Assembly: GCA_020631735.1 (NCBI GenBank)
Contig: CM036209.1
Span: 3,757,451 to 3,821,450 of the forward strand
Source of the DNA: Saccharum officinarum
Lineage: Eukaryota > Streptophyta > Magnoliopsida > Poales > Poaceae
Reading direction: 5' to 3'
Length of the DNA stretch: 64,000 nucleotides
The number at the start of each line of letters is the position of its first letter. Position 1 is the stretch's first letter. Under the pieces are notes generated by a model. That model was not told where the DNA came from. It saw only the letters and a program-made list of their open reading frames with translations, and did not search any database. This document shows positions 10,416 to 19,949 of this stretch, piece by piece. A program made the position numbers and the translations under genes.

Positions 10416-11150
10416 TTTGCCTAGCGCCTGAGACGCTCGGCAAAGGCCGAATTGCGCTCGGCCAAGGCTTTGCCGAGCGCAACGCTCGGCAAAGGGCTCC
10501 CGGCAATGAAATGCTCGGCAAAGCCTTCTTTGCCGAGCGTTTTTTATCGGGCGCTCGGCAAAGCCTTTGCCGAGCGCCTAAGCGGCACTCGGCAAAGAAA
10601 AGCGACGGTCACGGCGGTAGTCACGGTGTGACGTTTTCTTTGCCGAGCGCCTCCAATAAGACGCTCGGCAAAGAGCAAACTGATTTTTTTAAAAAAAATT
10701 CTTTGCCTAGCGCCTCCAGTCTGGCGCTCGGCAAAGAGCAAACTGATTTTTTAAAAAAAAATTCTTTGCCTAGCGCTTCTATCCTGGCGCTCGGCAAAGA
10801 GCACACTGATTTTTTTTTAAAAATTCTTTGCCTAGCGCCTCCCGCTTGGCGCTCGGCAAAGAAAAACAATTTTTTTAAAAAAAATCTTTGCCTAGCGCCT
10901 CCAGCCTGGCGCTCGGCAAAGATCAAACTGATTTTTTTTAAAAAAATCTTTGCCTAGCGCTTTTAGCCTGGCGCTCGGCAAAGACCACACAAATTTTTTT
11001 TAAAAAAATTTTTGCCTAGCGTCTCCCGCCTGGCGCTCGGCAAAGAGAAACAATTTTTTTTAAAAAAAATCTTTGCCTAGCGCCTTCAGTTTGGCGCTCG
11101 GCAAAGCTGGGTAAACTACAAGGCTCTTTGCCTAGCGCTGCGCTAGGCAA
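10416..11150. repeat. left subterminal hairpin array of the CACTA element
   Basis: Units consist of TTTGCCTAGCGC, a 5-8 bp loop, GCGCTCGGCAAAG and a spacer with T-run/A-run. Units start at 10702, 10765, 10827, 10887, 10949, 11011 and 11072 (period 60-63 bp), with a further shorter unit at 11127 and less regular copies from 10416. Confidence 0.85.
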
Positions 11151-11446
11151 ATCTGAAACCCAGATTTTGTTAAATCTTTAATTTTTGCTTTCTATCGCTG
11201 CAAACATAACATATCATATATATATACATCAAATGGATATCACCATGAACACAAATAACACCATTATATCACAATTTCATCGCTTCTGTCACCACCATCA
11301 CCATATATATCACAATAGCACATATATCTCATAATAGCATCACTTATTCGGCAATAAAGTCCATTACAACAACTTGATATTCATGAAGTTCAACACAACA
11401 AGTCCAAGTCCATGACATGAAGTTCAACACAACAAGTCCAGGTCCA

Positions 11447-11863
11447 TCACCAAGAGAAGGAATACGTGACAACAACTTCGATGTTACTCACTGAGGCGGC
11501 GGTGAAGGTTGGTACCCGGGCCACCCATGTGACGGCGGCGACGGTCCCCATGCTCGTTCGGCACGTGGTTCGAACCCGCCGACTGAGGCTACACACAGGA
11601 GCAGCGATTGCATGAGACAAAGTTAAATAGCTAAATAACATGCATGTATGATATATATTACTCACCGGAGTAGTGTTGAGAGCAACGAAGGGAGGAACGA
11701 CGGGAGGAGGCTGAGGTGGACCCATCAAGCTGGGTGGCAAAGTAACACCCAGAGAACTCTGCAGAAACGCCAGATGTGAGATGTCTAGGTTTCTAACTAA
11801 CTTACGCGACAACGTGCACGAAACTTTACCAAATTTTGACCATAGCCTCCACATGTGCTCCAA
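11447..11863 (-). pseudogene. possible CACTA-associated protein remnant
   Basis: A minus-strand open frame of 138 codons includes a Pro-rich stretch (PPSLMGPPQPPPVVPP), reminiscent of the C-terminal part of plant Ptta/En/Spm transposon proteins. Catalytic motifs are absent and an intron may be included. Position in the middle of a CACTA element is the main support. Confidence 0.35.
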
Positions 11864-12228
11864 AGACGTTTCACTAAGTTTCGTGATTTTCGAACTTTGT
11901 TTGCTTTTTTTTTAATTTAATAGCACTTCACGCGCAACTTGGTCGCCGTGTTCCGTGCGCTAGATGTTCGATATTTCATGCGTGCTCCAGGATACGGCCT
12001 TAACATACGCTAAGTAATGCGAATATCAATTTTCGAACCGTCCAATTCGGAGATTCGATGCACCTACAGTTCAAACACGCGTTTATCGGAGAATTCAATT
12101 AAATCAAATAAACTAACGATAAATAGTAAAAAGATTTAAAAAAGTACCAAAACTTAACCTATACTTTTAAATAATGTGTAATGCATGACAAAAAAGTTTG
12201 AAACAAAAAAACAAAAAAAAGAAAATTC

Positions 12229-12612
12229 TTTGCCGAGCGCCAAATGTCAGCGCTCGGCAAAGAGGTGCCTTTGCCGAGCGCCAAGGTTGGCACTCGGCAA
12301 AGAGACACCTTTGCCTAGCGCCTAACGCAGGGCGCTCGGCAAAGAGCCACCTTTGCCGAGCGCTTAACGGAGGGCGCTCGGCAAAGAACGATGGTATATT
12401 CCGCGGTGGCTCTTTGCCAAGTGCTATCCTTTGCCGAGCGCCTGGCGCTTGGCAAAGACGTTCTTTGCCGAGTGTTTCTCTTTGCCGAGGGCCTGGCGCT
12501 AGGCAAAGGAGTCATTGCCGAGCGCATTCTTTGCCGAGAGCCCGGCGCTAGGCAAAGGTGGCCTTTGCCGAGCGCCCGATAAATAGCGCTCGGCAAAGAC
12601 CCAGGCGCTAGG
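12229..12612. repeat. right subterminal repeats of the CACTA element
   Basis: At least ten copies of TTTGCCGAGCGC or its complement occur in opposed pairs, less regular than the left array (units near 12229, 12270, 12310, 12350, 12430, 12460, 12560). Confidence 0.8.
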
Positions 12613-12642
12613 CAAAGGCACTGCCGTAGTGACTGTCTCTAA

Positions 12643-14400
12643 TCTCTACTATATTATATGAAGAAGGAAGGTAGTTTTCGTCCGTCGCCCACGTAAAAGT
12701 CGCTCAGAAACAGAACCGCTGAAGCCCCCCTCCAATCGGAACCCACCCAATCCGCCGCTCAATCACGAAAAAATAGAACCGCTGAAGACCACCTCGCCCA
12801 CCTGCCGCCCCTGCCGCCTCCCCTCTCGTCACCTGCCGGCAACGCCGCCACTTCCCGCGTCTGCCCCCGCAGGTCAGGTCATCTCCAAAGCCGGCGCGCC
12901 CCGGAGCGGCGCCCTCGCTGAGGGCGCGGAAGAAACAGAGGTAGCACGGACGAAGAGGGCCTGTGAGGCCGTGACGCGAGTGCCTTGGCGATCCAGAGCT
13001 CGGTGGTTGCGTCGCTGCCGGGGCCGGGTGTTGCAGTGGAGGAGGCGGAGGAGCGTATCACTGCCAAGCAACATGGCCTTGCTGGCGGCATTCGCTATGG
13101 CCCCGCGCTCAGCCTCCAGCTCGGTGTGCAGGTCCAGGAACGAGCCAGATGGCGGCGGGCTCAGCCTCGGCGTCTAGGTCTTGCAGTCCGTTGAAGATCC
13201 TGTATCACGCGGCACGGTGACAAGACATGGTTAGGGTCCTAGGTTGAGGATCCGTGGCTGGCTCCTACTCATCTCTGCGGTGGTGCTCGTTGTTGCGTCA
13301 TTTCCCATCGAGGCGGGCAGAGCTAGGCTCCTGGTGCCGCCGCACCAGCTGTTCCACTCGACGACGCCGGTTCATCAGTACAGGGCCACCGACACCTCGA
13401 TCGGTCTTGCTCTCAGGTCTGTGTCTAACTGCACCCCTGTCATGTGCATGTTCTTTTGCTGCCAGTTGTGGCAATTACATTTTGGTCAGTGTGGTAGACG
13501 AGTGGCTAACCAAATCTCTGGTAAGTTGAACGCTCATAGTTGATAGTTCTGCACTTCTGCTACAAATTCGTGGGACTCGTGGTGTCCACGATCACTTTGA
13601 ATGATATGTGTGGTATGATCGCATAGTATGAGTATTAATGCACTGATTTTATCGTTTGATCTTCAGCAGTTTTGGATGTTGGGGTGATAGATTTTATATA
13701 ATTCCACAATGCAAACTTCAGAACTGAGAGTGAGGTGATGATTTTAGGCGTTTTTCTGTGTTGATATTGTTGAACTGGTGCTTGCTGTAGCTCCATTCCA
13801 TCTGCATCTTGTGGTGATTGCAGAGTCGTTGTTCCTAATTAAGTGGCTAAGTAGTTTTAAAAAACGTATAGAGTCAGCTGATCTGTTTGTAGATGTGGTT
13901 AAACAACGGAGGGTCCAAGAAAGTCTTCTTCCTCGCACTTGCTCGCCTTCGCCTGCCGTCATGCTCCTCCACTTCGCACCCGGGCCACGCACGATTGCCA
14001 GCCTACTGGATCTCCACCATCGGAGATCTCGGCAGTTGCCGGCGCTGCCACGCCGGAGCCATAGTCGCCCGTGGGCTGCCCACGCCAGAGGTCATAAGCG
14101 TTGGGCTGCTGGCGCTGGACAAGATGTCCAGCCACACCATGTCCGTCGGTCCGTGCATCGGTTTAGGAACGTCGACCTCGCTGCCTCCCCTTTGCGACAA
14201 ACATGAATCCTACAGATTAGTAACCCACCGTTGCTGGTGCAGCCTGGGGCTCGGAGACGATGGCGTGCAGCAGCTCGGCGATCTGCGAGTCTGCGACATC
14301 GCTCATTCACTTTTGGAGTTCAAAAGGTATAATTATGATCTGATACTTCTCACTAAAACAGCACCCCGCTGCTCCCTGCTGTGAGCACGCACCGACGCAG
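12643..14400 (+). mobile_element. Helitron-like 5' end followed by GC-rich gene fragments
   Basis: TCTCTACTATATTATATGAA at 12643, preceded by A, fits the 5' terminus of grass Helitrons (TC plus the TCT-TAYTA pattern, insertion between A and T). Downstream is 1.7 kb of GC-rich, exon-like sequence in several frames, e.g. 13244-13543 and 13893-14384, which I cannot assign. I could not find the diagnostic 3' hairpin plus CTRR end, so the right limit is arbitrary. The following fragments may also belong to it. Confidence 0.4.
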
Positions 14401-14884
14401 GTGTTGGCAGACCGTATTACTAAAATACCATGTACAATATATTTCTCAATTAATTACTTAGAATATAGAAAAGACGAAAGAACCTGGAGGTACCAATGTA
14501 CTATAAAAAGGAAAATAATGTAAGAGAAACAGTCACAAAGAACCACAAGTCAAAAGACAAGAAAGCAGACTAAAATCATGGTAAAATTGCTCAACCAATC
14601 AGACAACAAACTCTTAACATTTTATTCTGTCCTAAGCAATAGTAGAGCAAATACATACTTGAAGTCTTGCTTTCATCTGCCAAGTGATGGTACTGCATCT
14701 TCCAATACACTGTTTCGATGACACTAAATAGTCTAAACAGCCAACATAATGGTTTCCTCGAAAATAGGATACCCAAATATCTCTGTTCCAGCAGTTGGAT
14801 GTGAATATGCAGCATTTGCTATGGTTGGCAAAGTACTGTTGCCTTGAGTTGTATTCTCTATATTTTTTCTTAAATTAATTTTAT
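14401..14884. other. no confident feature
   Basis: AT-rich sequence with a minus-strand frame (14591-14815) that shows no recognisable motif. It may be intronic or captured sequence preceding the ClpB fragment. Confidence 0.35.
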
Positions 14885-15079
14885 TTGATCAAACCAATAA
14901 CACCACGAGAATACACTGGGATGGTCTGGGAGGGGATTGTTGGTGCGGTTGATACAGAAAGATTGTTGAAACAACAGATAATGGACCCAGAGCATTTGAT
15001 GAAAGCTCTTCTAGAGCAAAAACATGAGTTGGCATGCAGGATATATACAAAATCATGCATAGACAACACATGGCAATAA
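14885..15079 (+). pseudogene. ClpB (HSP100) N-domain fragment
   Basis: About 60 codons read ITPREYTGMVWEGIVGAVDT, then EHLMKALLEQKHELACRIYT and a stop soon after IDNT. This matches the start of the Clp N-domain of chloroplast-type ClpB disaggregase (consensus ITPxEFTEMAWEGIVGA... EHLMKALLEQKDGLARRIF). The domain is cut off and no AAA+ module (Walker A/B) follows, so it cannot make a chaperone. Substitutions at otherwise conserved positions indicate decay. Its isolation beside other gene scraps suggests transposon-mediated capture. Confidence 0.75.
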
Positions 15080-15595
15080 GGAACCAGTATACTTCCTTGC
15101 GTCTAGTGTGCTACAATCGATTTTCCTGAGTTGCGCGGCGCTAAATTTACTCTTCGGTTCTCAAAACACCGACACTAATTTTATAGGTGAAAAGTGCACC
15201 TCAAGTGCTGGCCCACTGTTAAAAATGGACAATCCTACAATATTTTGAAAAGCACAGATCAAAGAAGGCACAGTGTTTTCTAAATAATCAGTGGTGATGA
15301 GGTCCATAAATTCCATTACAAGTGTCAAACAAGATATTATGTATGTTTATCTTTTTTCAATTTTTTTATCATATATATACCTATGCTTTGTGAACTTTTT
15401 TTTGTCATAATATACCATCGGGGATACCATTTTTGCATGCTAATGGTCCATCACACCCACAGTTATTGTTACACTAGTTCGGCAACCCTTATGGCACACT
15501 CAAGTTATCTATGTGCCTTCCATCTAGGTTCACTTATACCCAAAACTAAAAGGTGATGCAAAGTGATAATTGTTGAACTGTAGTATGGTGCAAGG
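15080..15595. other. no feature recognised
   Basis: AT-rich non-coding sequence without visible terminal repeats or family motifs. Confidence 0.4.
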
Positions 15596-15597
15596 TA

Positions 15598-15732
15598 CTC
15601 CCTTGATTTCAAATTGTAAGTCGTTCTGGCTTTTAGTCTATGTATATACACATAGTGTATATCTATGTACATAACAAAAGCTTGTATTTAGAAAAGGTAG
15701 AATAACTTACAATTTATTTGGAATGGAGGGAA
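15598..15732. mobile_element. Stowaway-like MITE
   Basis: Ends CTCCCTTGATTTCAAATTGTAAG and ...GGAATGGAGGGAA correspond to the grass Stowaway consensus CTCCCTCCGTTCC, and TA lies on both sides (15596-15597, 15733-15734). 135 bp, no coding capacity (Tc1/mariner-type, mobilised in trans). Confidence 0.8.
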
Positions 15733-15849
15733 TATAACAAATGCTTAAACCTGTCACAAATTGATACACTAGGGTTCTCAAAAGTAGTGTTTTATCATGC
15801 AATTCATCACACTCTAAATTATCCATAGCAAATTATAAACCTGACGTAC

Positions 15850-15949
15850 CTTGTATTGGTGGTAAAGCCAGCATAGCCAATAATGCGGTTGCCATTTGAA
15901 AAGCCATTTGTAGCAGCCTTCAACTCAGACCACCTGAACTTTCTTATGG
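15850..15949 (-). pseudogene. receptor-like kinase exon fragment (start of kinase domain)
   Basis: On the minus strand, after an acceptor (CATCAG), the exon reads IRKFRWSELKAATNGFSNGN and then RIIGYAGFTTNTR before a donor GTACGT. This is the typical start of a plant receptor-kinase domain (F-S-x-x-E-L-x-x-A-T-x-x-F-S), but the glycine loop is altered. With the MCAfunc exon at 17455-17876 on the same strand upstream, it probably comes from one MCAfunc-kinase gene. The rest of the kinase is absent, so this is a relic. Confidence 0.65.
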
Positions 15950-16771
15950 CTGATGTGCAAACAACATGATACAAGTTTAGTATCTTGTCCATACAAATAG
16001 AACTTTGGAGGTTATTCTTTTCAAACGTAAGAAACAGGAAACGTCAATATAACCCTCCAAAAATATAGTGGTATACGAATAGCTAAACCTCCGAAGAATG
16101 TGTATGTCTGGACATCAATTATTATGAAGAAACATATAAAACCTTAATATATACATATGCCCCTATGTCTACCAGATGCGATATGCACTTGACACTTTAG
16201 TTTGTTAATTAACAGTTATATTAAATGATAACTGTTAGGCTTATTGTAGATATAGGATTATTTGCCAATAGTTGTTAGGCTTATTGTTCTCTAGGGCCTT
16301 GTGTGCACGGGAAGAGAGAAATAGAGAATGATAGAAAAGCATGAGACGCCTAATTTGTCTAGCTAAGCCATTTTAAAATTGTTGAATTCCCAAATTAACA
16401 AAGAAATTGAATGGTGGATTTATAATTACAAGTAAAGAGACTGGTATTATTAGGTCCATCAGGGCACAAAATTTAAAACTATATCATAGCAGTTGTATGG
16501 ATAAATAAAGGTAACAGACACATTCCAATTGTTAGAACCGGACAATTGTTGGAACTATTTGTACCGGTTTTCATGCACAAGTTATTTGCTAAATACTACT
16601 GGTTCAACGGTTTTTTTTTCAGTTTGATTGCCAATCTAATCCATCTTTTTAAGTGAACCAAAATTGGCTACGGTTCGGTTTCAGTTTTTTCTGGTTGGAC
16701 CGGTGTTGTCTGGTCCAAATAACTCTGGCCCACACTATGCTGCAATAAATAATCCACTACAGGGTGTAGTC
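15950..16771. other. no feature recognised
   Basis: AT-rich. Possibly the intron between the two fragments of the MCAfunc-kinase relic, with a repeat-like ACCGGT-rich segment at 16530-16720. Confidence 0.35.
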
Positions 16772-16774
16772 TTA

Positions 16775-16948
16775 GGCTAGTGTCAATGGGGATTTCATGT
16801 CATTGTTTCTAACACATCTATATTTTGTAAACAGTGCAGAACTCTCTCTAGTCCCATGAAACTCTTATCATCTCTCTTCATTAATATGATGCCATATCAG
16901 CATAATTAATGTCCATGAAACTCTGATAAAATTCCATTGAGACTGGCC
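16775..16948. mobile_element. Tourist-like MITE, TSD TTA
   Basis: Inverted ends GGCTAGTGTCAATGGGGATT and (reverse complement) GGCCAGTCTCAATGGAATTT, with TTA at 16772-16774 and 16949-16951. 174 bp, non-coding. Confidence 0.8.
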
Positions 16949-17297
16949 TTATCAACAGCAATGGACCCCTCATTTCCTACTAATAACTTGGTTTCCACGT
17001 CATTCAATTCAGATCTGCCAATGGTACCCAGCAGAAGTATTAATTATTTTATTAGTGAGGACAAAGCTCGAGTAATTGACACGGGTCAAAGCCAAAGTGG
17101 CCAATAATTTGGATACGGAGTTGTAGCTAGATATCTGACCTAGCATCATCAGTTGATTGACTACTATGTGATATCCCCACTGCTTATCCTGAAACTTCAA
17201 AATAGTTAGTTACCATATTGCGATGAAGCTTTTATATCGAGTATAATGAACTTGTGCCACAACTAGATCAAACACAACAAAATATGATTCTTTGGTA

Positions 17298-17449
17298 CAC
17301 CCTCTGTCCCAAATTTTCAGTCGTCTTGGTGATCGAGATACATAACATTTGCTATCCACCTAAATAAACATATGATACGTATAGATAGATAATAAAAGTT
17401 ATTTATTTAAGAAAAACTGAAAACAACTTATAAATTAGAACAAAGGGAG
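17298..17449. mobile_element. Stowaway-like MITE
   Basis: Left end CACCCTCTGTCCCAAATTTT and right end ...AACAAAGGGAG form imperfect Stowaway-type inverted repeats, with TA on both sides (17296-17297, 17450-17451). Confidence 0.7.
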
Positions 17450-17454
17450 TACAA

Positions 17455-17876
17455 TTTTTAAATTTGTCAGTGTAGAAAACAATGGCACCTCCCGGGGTGG
17501 AGGAAGACAAGGAAGACCACCAGCCTGGATAGTAAGCAATACAATAGCTGTGTGGGTGTTGATGGCGAAGGACGCAAGCATCACTTTGTTCAAGATGTCT
17601 TCCTTGACCCGGTGCAGCTGCTTCGACAGATCCCCAGCGGTGATGAGGCGCTGGATGGTGCTCGTCTCCTGGCACGCCTTACGAGCTCGAGAGCGTGTTC
17701 TAGGCTTTCCTCAAGATCCTCCAGGGCGCCGCTCATCGCAGGGCTGTTGTTCATCATCCCTGTCTGCTGCAGCTGTGACAGGATGGCGCTGAATCTGAGC
17801 ACGCGCCTCTTGATCTCCTGGCACTCCTCTTTGTTGTAACGAACTGTGTCCACGGTGTCCTTGATTTTGACCCTGA
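17455..17876 (-). pseudogene. MCAfunc-domain exon of a receptor-like kinase, frameshifted
   Basis: The minus strand reads KIKDTVDTVRYNKEECQEIK, RRVLRFSAILSQLQQTGMMN and LEDLEESLEHALELV. After a one-base loss it resumes as ACQETSTIQRLITAGDLSKQ, LHRVKEDILNKVMLASFAIN. This is the N-terminal helical MCAfunc/MID1-complementing type domain found in grass receptor-like kinases and MCA proteins. The missing base (expected GTGAAGGCG, seen GTAAGGCG) breaks the frame near 17685. The piece is joined directly to a partial exon 3 of SWC6-A, so it has been moved from its original gene. Confidence 0.7.
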
Positions 17877-17911
17877 TTCATAATCTTTAACTGCTTCTTC
17901 TGCATGAGAAC

Positions 17912-18067
17912 CAGTGGCCGATCCAAAGGGGGGCTGCAGCCCCCCTAGAGCAGCTAATCACCACTAAATAACTGTAGCAAAAGTCTCAAATCACCATTAA
18001 ATCTTCATGCAAATCAACATCTCCATTGTTTTAGCCCCCCTTGTCCCCCATCCTGCATACGCCACTG
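17912..18067. mobile_element. hAT-type MITE, 8-bp TSD ATGAGAAC
   Basis: Ends CAGTGGCCGATCC and (reverse complement) CAGTGGCGTATGC are short inverted repeats. ATGAGAAC lies at 17904-17911 and 18068-18075. The uninterrupted form of the target is present in SWC6-B (53554-53562 region), confirming the insertion. 156 bp, inserted at the exon 3 boundary. Confidence 0.85.
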
Positions 18068-18279
18068 ATGAGAACTGCAGATAGGAAATCAGAAAACAAA
18101 AGATGACATCCATCATCGAACTTAAGTTATCAGTGGGTAGAGCATTTGAGTTGAATGGACATCCATGATTGACAACCCAATAAGCCTATATAAGTATATA
18201 ACACAAATGCAGCATTTACAGAAACTGTGTGAACCCAGGAACCTTTGCATTTTACAAGCTGTAACATGTGGATGTGGAG

Positions 18280-18840
18280 CAGTGTTTACAAGTCGTCCGA
18301 CTAATCACGATTAATCATCCTAATCAGTCCCTGGAGGTCGTCTAGGGACACCAACACGATTAGCTCGACTAATCTTCGCTTAATCACGATTAGTAGTCCG
18401 ACTAGGAGGGGGACGACCAGGCTGGGAGCTGTGTTTTTCGCAGGTTAATTGGGCTCAGATTTGGGCATTGGGCTGCCAAATTAGCCCGTTTGGGTTAGCA
18501 TAGAAGAGCCTCGTCCCCACCAAAATGCACAGGAGACGCACTGGAATCCTTCCCCCGCGCTGCCGCAATTTCTCCTGCTCGCGAGTCCTCTTTCCCTCCT
18601 GCATCTTCTTCCCTCTTACCCTATCCCTCGCTCTGCAACTCCTTTGCTAGTCTGCTTGCTTGCTAGTTCGCCATCCTTGGATGTTTTACTGCTGTTGAAA
18701 TACATACTATAGATATATATATATATAGTATGTATATATCTTGAAATATATAGGATGACTATATGGATGACTAATCGGCCTGGTCGACGATTAATCGCGA
18801 TTAATCACCTGGTCGGCCCCATGGCGACTTGTAAACATTG
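18280..18840. mobile_element. hAT-type element, 8-bp TSD ATGTGGAG
   Basis: Inverted ends CAGTGTTTACAAGTCG and CAATGTTTACAAGTCG, with ATGTGGAG at 18272-18279 and 18841-18848. The equivalent SWC6-B intron (about 53750-53770) carries the uninterrupted ATGTGGAGTTCAAAG. The 561-bp interior has CGATTAATC repeats near both ends and an AT-rich palindrome near 18710-18740, but no transposase. Confidence 0.85.
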
Positions 18841-19616
18841 ATGTGGAGTTCAAAAATATATAAATTACAGACTTTAGGGGCATTCTGGGTGTTAATAACG
18901 CGGTTGACAAGCTGTAGCATGTGGACCTCAAAGATTCAAAGATATTTGATATTTAAATGAAGGAGCATTCCAGATGGTAAAACAACACAATCACCTTATG
19001 AATAATTTGTGGTATTATTCATGCCAGAAACGAAAGTATCTTCCAACTATTGTCTTTCAAGGATAGTTTTAGTCTTATTATTTATTGAATTCTTTGCAAA
19101 GACAAGAAATAAAGCTTTTTTTTTCAAAATTGATACTACAAGCAATATCAAAATATACCGTACACGAGTTATCTGTATTCAGTACTTGTCGTTTGCAAAG
19201 AGTAACATTTTGCCATTGAGTCTCTAATACTGTATCTACCTTATCCTTTCTCACATCATGGCATTACTACTATGAAGATAAATGAGAAAGAAACTGACTA
19301 GAGTCTTCCTCATCACTGGATCCATACTCATCATCATTAAGATCTACCACCTCAACCCCGGCATTATTGCTCTCAAGAGCTTCAAGGCGAGCTAAAGCAA
19401 CTTGCATGGCATTACAGATATGGAACAATTTCATGAACGAGAGGGGAACAGCTTGGAATAGGAGGAAGAGGGGGAAGCAGGAGCAGTCAATCCAATCCCC
19501 ACGTTACCTGAGCGCGGTTGTCAGAGCTAGCAAGCGCGGACGCCATACGTGTGGCCATGCGGCGCATGCACGCTGGTCCAGCGGAACGGCCCAACATTCT
19601 CCTCCTCCCCATCCAT

Positions 19617-19935
19617 CTACGGTCGCCAACAGCAGGAGGCAGCGGCGGGTGGCCCTAGAGTGGATGAGCGACAGAGGCGTGGGCACGTGGGATTGAGCGG
19701 GCAGTGGCGGTGACTGGTGAGCGGCGGGCGGCGAGTGGCGGGTGATTATCGCTACTGGCCTGCAAACTCTGGCGGCGTCGGCTCTTCTTCCTTGTTTTCC
19801 ATGGGCTTCCAGATGTTTGGGCTACTGGGCTAGCCGAATGTTGGGCCAGGTCGTCTGGTTAGGAGGCCCACCTCCTTATAGTTTTCTGTTTCTTTCAAGT
19901 CGAGAAGCAAAGCGAGAGTTCAGAGGGGATATAAG
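19617..19935. other. 5' flank of SWC6-A
   Basis: GC-rich sequence upstream of the SWC6-A start, partly alignable with the SWC6-B 5' flank at 54939-55180. No individual promoter element can be supported. Confidence 0.4.
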
Positions 19936-19949
19936 AGTTGGAGGGATCT

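Larger units (their letters stand above)
10397..12631. mobile_element. non-autonomous CACTA (En/Spm) element, TSD ACT
   Basis: The left end CACTACTGCAGACGG and the right end (reverse complement CACTACGGCAGTGCC) are CACTA-type inverted termini. The 3-bp duplication ACT lies at 10394-10396 and 12632-12634. Both ends are packed with TTTGCCGAGCGC/GCGCTCGGCAAA subterminal repeats, the presumed transposase-binding sites. At 2.2 kb it is too short for a full transposase, and only a possible coding relic lies inside. It is therefore a deletion derivative. Confidence 0.9.
17878..19616 (-). pseudogene. SWC6-A, broken copy of the SWR1-complex zf-HIT gene
   Basis: Exon 1 (19508-19616, start MDGEEENVGPF) lacks two bases relative to SWC6-B, so the frame is lost after the first 15 or so codons. 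Exon 2 (19299-19401) reads ALARLEALESNNAGVEVVDL and has an altered acceptor (CAA for CAG). Exon 3 survives only as VLMQKKQLKIM (about 17878-17910) and is cut by a hAT MITE. Beyond it the sequence switches to the MCAfunc fragment, so exon 4 with the zf-HIT domain is missing. Intron 2 contains another hAT element (18280-18840). It is a non-functional chimera. Confidence 0.85.

Noticed and set aside
10416..12612. Repeated palindromes considered as a CRISPR-like array
   Set aside because: Repeats are variable hairpins with AT-run spacers inside CACTA termini with a 3-bp duplication in a plant genome.
13244..13543. Open frame with a hydrophobic start resembling a signal peptide and a GQCG motif, considered as tubulin-like or secreted protein
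   Set aside because: Only a four-residue match in the wrong context, and overlapping GC-rich frames on both strands suggest composition-driven open frames.
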